A stretch of DNA of 64,000 bases, taken from positions 42,159,477 to 42,223,476 of the forward strand of contig JABBOT010000080.1 in the NCBI GenBank assembly GCA_016165875.1. Direction: 5' to 3'. Under the pieces are notes generated by a model. That model was not told the origin of the DNA and did no database searches. It saw only the letters and a program-made list of their open reading frames with translations. The position numbers were made by a program, and so were the translations under genes. Positions 24,634-36,500 of this stretch are shown here, one piece after another. The DNA is from Acanthopleura granulata. Taxonomy: Eukaryota > Mollusca > Polyplacophora > Chitonida > Chitonidae. Within the stretch, counting starts at the first letter, position 1, and each line of letters opens with the position of its first letter.

Positions 24634-25066
24634 TTTCCGGACTTTTACCACCTATTCACACGCGGTTCTGATGTACTGCAGTTTCCTCGTTTGAAACTCC
24701 CTGGTTAAGTCGTCGACCAATAGGATTTGTGCTTACAACAGACTCGCACTCAGACCAATCGCCACATTAAATACAATAAAATAGGATAACTCAGTGATGG
24801 GGTCCACAAGGTAGTGTGTGGAATACACAAGGCCACGAAACTGTTCGGTACACATTAAATTTCTTTCTGTTTATTTTGACATGTTTTATTTCACAGGGTG
24901 CAAAAATAGGCAAGAGATTTGCTTTTGATTTTGTAGAGTTTTCAAATATCGAACACACTTGACTTTCCTGTTGAACATTGGACTGTTCCGCTACGTTCTC
25001 CACACAGGGCTGTCAGTGCGCAGTCCCGATACAAAGGAGAAAACAGTAGAACTTAACACATATGAG
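24634..25066. promoter_or_regulatory. Shared divergent promoter of UBE2C and CCDC90B/MCUR1-like gene
   Basis: The two ATGs face away from each other 433 bp apart. CCAAT boxes lie at 24717-24721 and 24755-24759 (33 bp between them) and TTTGAA, a CHR-type hexamer, at 24690-24695, 57 bp upstream of the UBE2C ATG. Paired CCAAT boxes (NF-Y) with a CHR (DREAM/MMB complexes) are the known layout of G2/M promoters, including mammalian UBE2C. Reading this one the same way is inference from sequence and spacing. Confidence 0.6.
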
Positions 25067-28000
25067 ATGTTAATCCATCGAGTCGTTACGATGAATCGTT
25101 CAGTGATGTTGCAAAGCGTTTTAGGACGACTATGTTGGGATGCAAAGGATTCCCGAAAAGCCTATAGTGTATTTTCAGGCGATATTTGGCGTCCGTGTGC
25201 TTTGGGATTGGCTGTCAAAGGAAAACAATGTAAAGCTGAAGGCCAACTTCTCCTACATCATATTGTTCACGTACATATGATTTGTAGAATGTAGAATTGT
25301 GACTTGAATGCATTGATTCTCTTACGTGTCATTGTCAAAACAAATGATAAGAAAAAAGGACCCAGGAGCCTCTCACCAATGAGCTGAGTCCATCTAGATG
25401 AACTCAGGGTGCTATTTTAAGATTATGAGATTCATTATAGCCAGATGAATGTCATAAGTTTAAAACAACACCCTGAGTCCATCTAGATGCACTGCAGTGC
25501 GCTCACTGTGAGTTCGAGTCCAGCTCAAACTGGCCTACTCTCCAGCAGTTCATTGGCAGATCAGTCAGCAATTTGTGGATAGTCATGGGTTTTCACTGGG
25601 CTCTGCTAGGTTTCTGCCCACTATTATGATGGCAGCCATTCTTGAGTGCAGTGTAAAACTCCAGTGACATAAATGAATAACAAGACAGAAATGATTTCCT
25701 GCATTGATTCAGATCTCGGGGGTTGCATCAATGTAAGAATGTGTCTAGGGAATTTTCTTTTATCATGAAATCTTCATATGAATTATGATGACATGACACG
25801 GCAAATTTGAGATATGGCATTCATACTGATCTGTGTTTGTTTTGTCTGAAGTTTTCCAGGTGTGCCTCATGTGTTCTGAAGCGAGAGATCTGGACTTGAA
25901 CAGGACTTACTACTATTTCGACACTCATGCTCTGGTGAAGAAGCTGCAGGCTGCAGGTGGAGACTCGTTCTGAGCTGATCGATGTCATAATCGTGACAGT
26001 ACATGACTGATACTTGCACTGAAATGTTGTCATGGAGAAATGGGGGTTTAGTGAGCATGCAACTTGATCTTGTGCAGGTGTACCTGTGGCTTTTGCATTA
26101 GAAGTTTTGTTAATGATGTTTTTTTATATAAGCCCAGCTCTTTATTGAGTCTGAAGTACACAGGTGTGAAGATGACCATTTTGGTTAATGACGACACCTG
26201 TCTGTCATGAAGTAATTGTCCAGTTGTATGTATTTTGGATTAAACGCTGTCATATATTAGTGTATATACATAAAGAGAAATAATTAAGTACATGTAAGTG
26301 GTGTGAAAAGCTCTTGTACATGTATAATGATTTCTGTAACTGTATGTTCAACAAATTACAGGTAACTGCCTGGAGTTTAGTGTATTAATATTGTTGACAT
26401 TTGAGAGTCAACAGCACTATTTAATGAACCTTAGTGGAGAGAAAAGTGGAACTGACTGTCGTAGGTCGGCACTTATCAGATAAATACATTGTTTGAATGG
26501 TTGTCGGCTGTTATTCAATTCAAGTTACTGTTTCATTTTGTTAGCTTGATGGTTAGGTTTTTTATTTCACAGGATTCACTGCAGAGCAAAGTGAAACCGT
26601 TACAGAGGCTTTGGTTCAAGTAGTGAGTACCCAGACAGAACAGCAGAACAGAATCCTTGTGACAAAAGCACACCAGGTATTTTCTTACCATTGGGCAACC
26701 ATGAAGGATTCTTTCTTGTACAAAAACCCACAAAAAATAGGGTTGGTCAGTAGGGAATTTTTTCTTTTTTATATTAGCTAATGAAAAAAGATATCCAAAA
26801 GAAATTACCATGGAGAAAAATATGAAAATGACTTTTATTGAAATACGAGTATAAACTTTGGAGATTTGACATTAAAGATGTATAACAAAGTCAAGTTAAT
26901 GTAACTGTACGGGTAGTGGTTGTTGTTAACTGCTGGTGATCTAAGCTTTGCAAAGGCAGGCTTGGTAGGGTGGACAGAAGGAAAACAACGCATAAATGGA
27001 TGCATCTTTTGTATTCTTGACATCCTGGACTGTCTGGAGACATCCTAGACTCACTGTAACTAGAACTCTTACTGTTACCTACTTTAACTGATGACTGACA
27101 ACTCCGACTTCAAGACTGCAAGACTGACTATGACTGCCCAGCACACAATAGCGCATGGCTTTTATACCCCCAGCGAGGACCTCACAGGGGACAATTAGTT
27201 ACCCAGCCCACTGCGAGTCCCAATCAGCACAAGGCTGACAAGGATTTGTGTTTCTATGACATCACAAACACTGCATTTACAGAGAATATAATGCATACAT
27301 CTGAAAACTTTTAACACATTACTAAATCATCCAGGAATACTCTATAAGCATGTTAAATATCAAAAAATCTACTATATCTATTTTTCTAAATGCACGTCAT
27401 TTAATCCTTAAGAAACAACACAGTCATGCTTGATTCTACTTTAAATCTATCATGACTTCTCAGCTATTAACCCAGTTATAATGTAATGGTGACCATGTTA
27501 AAGTACATGATAATAGGAACGCACTTGTATGCAACATCCCGATCTAATGTTATAAACTAGTTATGAATTTTATCCTCAAAGTTATGAAACTTAACACACC
27601 AATTGAGCAAAAGGGTGGGAAATTACAACATCCTAACTACAGCTTTACTACATTAACCTTACTGGGGCGAATTTGTGATCAGGCTTTTGCCCTTACAGGT
27701 ATGATACTCAGGTTCAGTCCTGAGTCAGGACATACTGGGCAGTGTGGTTATGCCAACTGTTTGTTGGGCATGACCTGGCCCTTTGATAAGAAATGGGGTT
27801 GATCAATGGGGAATTCTTTTTTTTTGTTTTTCATTCTGGCTTTCTAAAAATGATAGGCATTTTGAAGAAATCAACATGACAAGAAAAGTCAAAAAAAGTT
27901 TTGAGTGGGGCCCTGTGTGGTCGGTCAGGTTATGCGCAGCGAACATGTTTTTACCTCTTTCTTCACTTTGCACTCTGCACAAGGTAGCTAATACTGGTTT

Positions 28001-31000
28001 ACCAGCTGCCACTGTAGTTTGCCTGCTGAAATGTGTCTGATTTCAGATGCATCTAAAGAATTCCTCTCAAAGCAGATCCCAGTCTCTTCATCAGTGAGGT
28101 GCTGATTTAATTTGCCAATTCTAGCTTTTACATTTGGAAGTTTTTTGTGGTACACATTGCTGGCATCACAAACTGGAGCCAAGCATTGAAGGATTAGTGT
28201 CCAGATTATGCTACTGGTCCTAATTATAAAGATTATTACCCTAGTCACACAGTATAGTACCAAGGAGGCTTCCGAAAATGTAATAATGACTTTACATCCA
28301 CCAAAAACAAAAGATTTACTGCCCTAGCTGATCTCCAGCTGTCACAGATTGCCAACCCAAAACTTCCTGGGTTATATAACCTTGGAATTCATATCAAAAC
28401 AATATCATTTTTGAGATGGGTTCTAGGTACAGAGCTTCTAGTTTCAGGTTTGAGTTGACTGTGTTCCCCATAATTGCCAAATCTTTTGAGTTTGGCTGTA
28501 TTCCTCTCGTAGCTTTCAGCAGTGAACTGGTGAGAGTAGATTTTGGGTGCGTACAAAAACACCTTCCCGATGATCAAATCATCTGGAGACTTCAAAAATC
28601 TCCTGAACTTGGCAACCTTTTTACAGCAACTGCATCCGGAGCAGCAAATGATTTTGTGGAGAAATTTGATGTACTTGTTGCCCTTTTAGGTTTTTTCACT
28701 CTGAACTAAATGATGAAGTTCTGACAGCTGGTAAAAGTTTGACTTGCGTGACGTAATTTGGCAGAGGCTACCAAGTGTGTTGGTGGAAAAAATGCATAAA
28801 ACCAGCCTCATTATGTAATCATTTTATGTGTTGTAATATTACTCAGATTAATGTACACTTGACCTCCAAGCCAATTTTGCCCAAGAAGATTGTCTTGGCG
28901 GGCAGCTTGCATATACTCGTAAGCACTGTATCTCCAGAACAGTTTATCACAAGCTCACCAAACTTACACCACATTTACACTTCGGCATGAGGAAAAAACC
29001 TGTCAGCAACTTCGACCTTTTTCTTCAATGTCATTGGGGTTATTTAAGTTAAATGTTATAAAAGGCTAGTAAATACTCTATCTCTTGAACAGTTTAGCTC
29101 AAGTTCACTAAACTTATACCACACCTACACAAATTTATGATTGGCAGGTATTGTACATAATACCTCTTGGAATTTGTATCTATACGTTTACATTGCACGT
29201 GTGTTTTAGGCTGAGGCTTTTTAGAACAATGTATGGTAGTTTGAAATATTTTTTTTTAATCTCAACTAACATTATATTCAGGGGTACCTTATTATGAATA
29301 AATACTTAATCTGGACACAAATCCTGTAAGCTCCAGAAATAAAAAACAAATGCATAGTATATGATATACTATGTTGGTAATGTATATGAGTGTTCTGCCA
29401 TTTCAGGAGATCACAGTACAGCAACTTCTGGCTAACATAGCCTCAGTGAAAAAGGACATGCTGATTTTGGAAAAAAGTGAATTTTCAGCCTTGAGAAATG
29501 AAACAGAGGTAAGTCAGGGCTGGTTGTAAAAAAAGTGAAAAAGCCATAGAATGAGTCTGAAAAGTTCTTCAAAATTTTCTCTACCCATACACCTGAACTG
29601 TCAACATACAATATATCAATGATATATTCATTATTACAATATAAAACCTAGTCAAGTAGGTATAGGCGAAATGTCAGGATTCTGTTCACTGATGAGAGAG
29701 TAATTTCACACATCCTGACATCAAAAAGAAACACAATGTTTTACGAGGTTCCAGGTTGAGCTCTGATTAAGTTGAGTCAGGGTTAACTATCTTAAGTGAG
29801 GTGACAAGACACAACATCTTGATCATTATGATATTGTCCTTCACTGTGGAATGTCCACTACATATACATGTATTATCTGTTCATCCCTTGAATATTACAT
29901 GTATTCATTCATTTTTTGCCATGATATATGTCATTACGAATTTGGTGTTGTACATTGAGATTCTTAAAACTGGGGTGAGAATTTCATCAAATAGTTTGTC
30001 AGTCAAATAGCCAAGATGTATACATGACTCGCGCAAACATCAGATGAATCTTTTCTTGCAGAAACAAACACTGGAAATCAATAGAATGAAGCAGACTGTA
30101 CAAGACGAAATTGCCAAGCTAAGAGGACAGGTATCTCTGGATATAAACTTGGAAAAGAGCAGAGCGAAGGAAGCGGTTAGTATTGTGAAAAAGCCAGTTC
30201 TGAATGACAGCTTAGTAATGAGCCTCCCCGGAGTTACCTCCCTTGCCGTAAGTCACCAGCTGTGTAGTGATTAGTTCTTAACATGTGAAGCTATGAGAAG
30301 TGGGACAATTTCACAGCGAGGGTGAGGCATAAATATGTGCTGCCTGTTGTATGTGTTACCGTAAATTAAATGTTTGCATGTAAATTGCATTATGTTGGAA
30401 ACGATGCATGGTTGTTATACAGTGTCTGCAAATTTAAAAACTGATCTACGTTTGAGGTTTGCTGTCTGCTCGTTAGTCAGTTGCACAGTATGTTGACATT
30501 GTAGATGGCAGTTTATCTATGTAGTATCTCAGGAACATCTATGCTAAATTTGGCTGGAGGCTTAAAAGAATCATGCCATGGAAAACTAACAATAAAATGA
30601 ATATTACATTCATGTGGGAAATAAAAGAAGAGGAAATAATGATGAAATAAGTATGGAATTTTTTGTCTCAACTTTTCAGAGTTTCTAAATTTTATCATCT
30701 TATGTACAAGTCAATACCCCTTATACGTGACCTTTGTTTCTCTTACAGCACGCAGAGGGTGAAAAGCATCGCGCTATGTTAAACAATCGAATTGATACAG
30801 AAGTAGCTAATCTACGTACAATATATGAACAGTATCGAAATGATATCCTGAAATATGCCGGAGGTGAGTACATCTCCTTGGTGGTAGTGAGTATCAGAAT
30901 TGTTGTCCTTTCACAACCTTTTGTCTTCAAACTGGGTACAACTACAGGTTGAAAATTGTATGATTTGCCAGGAAATCATGCAGAGTTTGATTAATTTTGT

Positions 31001-33182
31001 TCTTGTCATTCATGTTTTAAGAGGTGCCAAAAAATGTTTGACTTATATAGGTAGAAGAAACCTTCTGACACTGCATAAGTTCTCTTTGTTCCAGGTTAAC
31101 AAGTTATACACTTATCTTGTATGGAAGGTCACACAGAATGTTTCACATCTCCACTTCGGTCATCTGCGTGCAAATAAATACCCGCTTGAAGACTTGCGGT
31201 TCTGAATGAAAAAAAGACATAGACTTCATTGAACAGTAGAGTGCATTGCTTTTCGCTTTTGACGATGTCAGATTAGATCTTAAGCATACTTAATGAGATA
31301 AAACCAAGCTTAACTCACCACTAAGGACCATTTTGGTTTGAACGGGGTGGCTTAAAATTCATCATTGCTTTTTTGGAGCGGTGGCCTGTATATAAACCGC
31401 AAATACCGATCATTTTGGAGCGGTGGCCTGTATATAAACCACAAATACCAATCATTTTGGAGCGGTGGCCTGTATATAAACCGCAAATACCGATCATTTT
31501 GCAGCAGTGGCCTGTATATAAACCGCAAATACCAATCATTTTGGAGCAGTGGCCTGTATATAAACCACAAATACCAATCATTTTAGAGCGGTGGCCTGTA
31601 TATAAACCGCAAATACCGATCATTTTGAAGCGGTGGCCTGTATATAAACCGCAAATACCGATCATTTTGGAGCAGTGGCCTGTGTATAAACCACAAATAC
31701 CAATCATTTTGGAGCAGTGGCCTGTGTATAAACCACAAATACCAATCATTTTGGAGCGGTGGCCTGTATATAAACCGCAAATACCGATCATTTTGGAGCG
31801 GTGGCCTGTATATAAACCGCAAATACCGATCATTTTGGAGCGGTGGCCTGTATATAAACCACAAATACCGATCATTTTGGAGCGGTGGCCTGTATATAAA
31901 CCGCAAATACCGATCATTTTGGAGCGGTGGCCTGTATATAAACCGCAAATACCGATCATTTTGGAGCGGTGGCCTGTATATAAACCGCAAATACCGATCA
32001 TTTTGGAGCGGTGGCCTGTATATAAACCGCAAATACCGATCATTTTGGAGCGATGGCCTGTATATAAACCGCAAATACCGATCATTTTGGAGCGATGGCC
32101 TGTATATAAACCGCAAATACCGATCATTTTGGAGCGATGGCCTGTATATAAACCGCAAATACCGATCATTTTGGAGCGATGGCCTGTATATAAACCGCAA
32201 ATACCGATCATTTTGGAGCGGTGGCCTGTATATAAACCGCAAATACCGATCATTTTGGAGCGGTGGCCTGTATATAAACCACAAATACCGATCATTTTGG
32301 AGCGGTGGCCTGTATATAAACCACAAATACCGATCATTTTGGAGCGGTGGCCTGTATATAAACCGCAAATACCGATCATTTTGGAGCGGTGGCCTGTATA
32401 TAAACCGCAAATACCGATCATTTTGGAGCGGTGGCCTGTATATGAACCGCAAATACCGATCATTTTGGAGCGATGGCCTGTATATAAACCACAAATACCG
32501 ATCATTTTGGAGCGATGGCCTGTATACAAACCACAAATACCGATCATTTTGAAGCGGTGGCCTGTATACAAACTGCAAATACCGATCATTTTGGGGCGAT
32601 GGCCTGTATATAAACCGCAAATACCGATCATTTTGGAGCGGTGGTCTGTATATAAACCACAAATACCGATCACTTTGTTTTGTTTCTCATGGCACCCTGC
32701 TAAAAAACAAGTGGTGAATCCAGTTACTGGTTTGCCCTGAACATTCGTATTTCCTCCACGCATAAAGCTGACCAGCATTGTTTAAATGAAAAATTTGTGG
32801 GTAAGGCATGACAAAAAGAATGAAAGCAAACCAGTGTCTGGAATAAGGTTGCCAACAATGTTTCTTTGTACAGATAATTGTTTAGGGAGAGCCTATCTGC
32901 CTTGATGATAAGTGAAATGCTTACTCTCTGTAATTTGTTGTATGTTTGTAATCAGTTTCATTTTACTTTTTTGACATTTGTATAATGTATTAGTGGAAGT
33001 CAATTTGAATGGAATTGGAGGTATTTGTATTTTGTATTTGGAATTTATCTAGAGTATCAAATAAATGAAGAAATGTTAGTACATGTACATATTTGTAAAT
33101 GCCTGGTTTTTGGCCTTTGGTTTCAGGAACTGTTTTGTCCTGTCTGACAATTACCTTGGGCTTCTATAGACTGTGGTCCTAA
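25067..33182 (+). CDS. CCDC90B/MCUR1-family mitochondrial coiled-coil protein, seven exons
   Basis: Exons: 25067-25229, 25882-25956, 26573-26676, 29407-29508, 30062-30175, 30749-30863, 33127-33182; 729 nt, 242 aa. Diagnostic segments in order are [71 protein letters not shown] and the C-terminal membrane anchor [15 protein letters not shown] before TAA. This is the DUF1640 family of inner-mitochondrial-membrane proteins; MCUR1 has been linked to the calcium uniporter and complex assembly. The first exon is Arg-rich with few acids ([12 protein letters not shown]), as in a mitochondrial presequence. Exon 2 could instead start at 25860, but only 25882 keeps frame with exon 1. Between LEKSR and IDTEV the protein is about 19 residues shorter than human CCDC90B as I recall it; a small exon may be missed in 30176-30748. 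CCDC90B versus MCUR1 is unresolved. Confidence 0.85.
25355..25680 (+). repeat. Diverged family A SINE split by a small insertion
   Basis: It starts GACCCAGGAGCCTCTCACCA, is interrupted, resumes at about 25500 with CTCACTGTGAGTTCGAGTCC, and ends near GTGTAAAACTCCAGTG with ATGAATAA. It lies in intron 1 of the CCDC90B/MCUR1-like gene. Confidence 0.6.
25383..25488. mobile_element. Tiny inverted-repeat insertion inside a SINE
   Basis: ACTCAGGGTGCTATTTTAA at about 25402 is mirrored by TTTAAAACAACACCCTGAGT ending at 25478. Both sides carry CTGAGTCCATCTAGATG, a candidate duplicated target or flanking repeat. It interrupts the SINE head. Confidence 0.45.
28905..29130. repeat. Pair of related direct repeats in CCDC90B/MCUR1-like intron 3
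   Basis: CTGTATCTCCAGAACAGTTT with ACAAGCTCACCAAACTTACA and CCACATTTACAC near 28926 is echoed by CTCTATCTCTTGAACAGTTT with CAAGTTCACTAAACTTATAC near 29080. This looks like subrepeats of an old element; the family is not recognised. Confidence 0.45.
31372..32675. repeat. 42-bp minisatellite, about 31 copies, in the last CCDC90B/MCUR1-like intron
   Basis: The unit is TTTTGGAGCGGTGGCCTGTA then TATAAACCGCAAATACCGAT CA. The period is exactly 42 bp (14 codons) with no stop in several frames, so open frames of 455 codons (plus) and 485 and 359 codons (minus) run through it. Variants G/A at GCGGTGG/GCGATGG and C/A at CCGCAA/CCACAA come in blocks. It lies between the exons ending at 30863 and starting at 33127. 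Nearly every unit has TATATAAA. Confidence 0.95.
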
Positions 33183-33584
33183 TGATTGACCAGCTGATGG
33201 GTACAGTGTCTGCTTCCAGTGAGCGGTGACCAGAAACAAATCTCGGGGATAATTGTGATTGTAAACTGTATGATGACTTTATGGTGACCCTTAGTCTAAG
33301 GTCTAACCAATTCGTTTGTTCTATAATTCAAACCGTATATACACACTGATGTTAAGACCAAGAAATGTACAATGATTGTGCTTAATACTACGTGGTCATT
33401 ATATGTTTTCAAGGACTCAGGGCACCAGTTTGATTGGATTTTTACAAGCTTTTAAAAGTACATATTTTTAGCCTTTGATAGCTACTTTTTATCCTAAACT
33501 TTCGTGAAAAATGAGGGGTGCAACATTGCAATTTTTCACGTAGTGTTTTCCCTGCATTAACGTCTGCAAGTATTGTCTGATTTC

Positions 33585-33590
33585 AATAAA
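33585..33590 (+). terminator. Polyadenylation signal of the CCDC90B/MCUR1-like gene
   Basis: AATAAA lies about 400 bp after the stop codon at 33180-33182, within TTTCAATAAAATG. Confidence 0.5.
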
Positions 33591-33599
33591 ATGTAGCCT

Positions 33600-36500
33600 G
33601 CAGGTGTTATTTGTGGAACCTCATGTAAAGTTTTAGAAAAGCCACCTTGATTTATGTGTAAATTTTCCATAATTAGCATGGTTTAGTTAAAATTATATTT
33701 GACTCTTTTTTTTTTTTTGACTAGACATTTAAACACTGTATAGTAGCTGTTGATCTAGCTGGTTGTCAGTGACATATTTGGAGTCAGCACTGTCATCCTT
33801 CATTTATCAACCAGCATTGATACTTCTGATGATTCGTTTCTTTTTATACCAACTGTTCCTCGTAAATTTCATAAAACCTTTTGCTCTTCACATAATCATA
33901 CGAAGTTGCATTTTTTTTCTAATGGGGACATGCTTTAAAAATTCTCTCTCGGGCATAACCAGTTCATATCTGAAAATATGGGATCAGTTGCTAGGGAGTA
34001 CTTTCTTTTATAAATCAGGGAAAAGAAAAAGATAGGGATTTTAAAGAAAATAAAATGGAGAGAAAAATATCAAAAAACTTTTGTCAAAATCCCAGGAATA
34101 AACTTTTAGTGCCTTTTTTCTAGGATCCGTTGGATAATATCCAAGGAAAATAATCTCAAGGAAGGCCTGGCTTATACAATCATTGACCATACAGTAAGGC
34201 TAATTTGACTGGTGAAGTTTTTGCCTCAAGGAAAAGCTTGTGAGATTTAAATGCAACATTCACTTTGTAGTTAATTCTGCTGTAGCTTAACTGAAAAACT
34301 GCAAAGGTAGAATAGGAAAATGTGATTTTCACTTTTGCAGCTTGAATGGTGATCTGTTAATGCCATATAGTTCTGGATTCCTTGCTCTGTTTGAGAATAT
34401 CGAACTGTCAAAGTTAAAAATAATTCATATCATTAGTGTTTAAATGTATTTAGAAACATATGATTGCATGATGTAAGAACAGAAATAAGCAGTATGTTGA
34501 CTTGATATCAAAATCAACAAAAGAAAGGGGGACATAAGTCCGTATGGCTATAGAACATATTGTGAAAACCAACTGTTATGAAGTTATGTGTAGTGCAGAT
34601 TTTACAGTTTCACAACATTCAAAAGTTTAAAGTAAAAGACAGCTCATGACTGAGTTACTGTTCATTAAAAAGATTAGAACATGCGCTGTCTTTCACTTTA
34701 AGTATTTTTTGTTCAAATGTCACATGTCCATATGAAACTGAGATTTTCATCCAATAAGGTACACATGTATAGGTAGAATTTATTGGGAAGTGCAATAGTG
34801 TTTACTTGACTCAAGCAGCTTTCGTACGAGGCAGAAAAAAAAGAATAAATCAAAGCAGCTGTAAAACACTCATCTTCATTGGTTTGAAACTGAAAACGAA
34901 AATGAGTGTTTTTATGAAGTATTTGAATGTACAAGTTTTTACTTCCTTTGTGGTGAAAAAATAAAACTGTAAGATCAACATTTAAATAATTTAGCATCAC
35001 TTAATTTTCATTTTCCAAAATACGGGTCTGTCACTGTCACATTTAACTGACTGCATCAGACATGATGTTTATTTATAAAATGGTCATGACCTTTATATAC
35101 TTACATGTTGCCTTTTTCGCTTCATTTTTCACATTTTTGTATTTAATTTTATGGTTTGGCTATAACAGCTGCACACGTATAGTTTGAATCTAAAACTGTA
35201 TCCTCGCTGGATCTGATGGATAATTCACAGACTTGATGTTACCGTCTGGATTTTGACTGATGAAGTCGCTTGTTCAGCTGTCGCTTTAAGTTAGACGGTT
35301 TGTCAAGTACCTGGTGAAAGTCGGGGGATTAACCGGGCTTCTTCAACCAATAAGTCTAACCGCCGTTATATAAATGAAATATTCTTGAACACGGAATTAA
35401 ATATGATTGCACATCGTCAAACGCCATGCCCATGACTATGAAAAAGAAGTTACTCTCTACTAAAGGCCTTCTTGAATGTCGGCAATTCCAACACATCTTT
35501 AATCCATAAAACATACATATCGGGTTCGACATATAACGTGTCTATACATAAAATCTGCATTCGATAGCACATTGACACATACTTGTAAAAACATAATACA
35601 ACTTTTCAGCGACAAGCATAAAGCTTGGTAAGGTTCCAACCTATACACAAAACCTGAGCTTGTATATTCAGAAAGATTCTCAGAATTTCTCCAGGCTAAG
35701 AAATACTTAAACTGTTCGTTTTTTTTTAATTTGTTTTGTAAGAACAATGATAAACTCCGAAGAATATAATTAATTATAACTTACGAAAGACCCCAATGCC
35801 GAAGAATGTCTATAATCATTAAGCATGCGTATGAAGACACTTCTAGAGTCACAAAGTGCTGGTCAAAAAAACCATGACGGCTATCAACGCTAATTTAATG
35901 ACAGAATGAAATGCATTTTACCTCTCATAATCACGGCGCGAAACGGGCGCCAACCAATGGGCCATGCGACCGCTAAAATGATCAGAACTATCATTTTAGG
36001 GACTACAGCCTGCAACATGTACGTCACACCCCTTCAGTGACCCCCACTGGCGAGCCTCGGGCCACCAAATCCGTGTACTGAATTACAGCCTGACAGCAGT
36101 GTCGTCTACATGGCAAGGGTCAATAACAAACTGTAACACTAAAATTTTTACCGACGTTAAAATCCAAACAGTGACTCACTGAACTTTCCTTTTTTTCTAG
36201 ATACAGCTTTGCCAAGGGACACATACAAGCTGAAGAAATGAATGTTATCCATTCCAAGAATATTTTCAGCGATACAAATTGTGCTAAAACAGTTTTTGAA
36301 TAAATAACTACGTATGTTGATAGCTAATTTTTATGCTCAAGAATAAATTACATGTATTAGTAGAATTCTACGGACCAGGTTGTGGAAGTGATCACCTTGT
36401 CAAGCATCACCGGGGTCGTAACAAACTCAACGGGATTGGATGGACCACAACATTGCAGATTTATTCTTTTATTTCATATGTCATTAAATCAAAGGACTGT

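Noticed and set aside
31321..32778. Long open frames (455-485 codons) on both strands encoding perfect 14-residue repeats
   Set aside because: They are fully explained by a 42-bp minisatellite without stops inside an intron of the CCDC90B/MCUR1-like gene. Equal openness on both strands argues against selection for coding.
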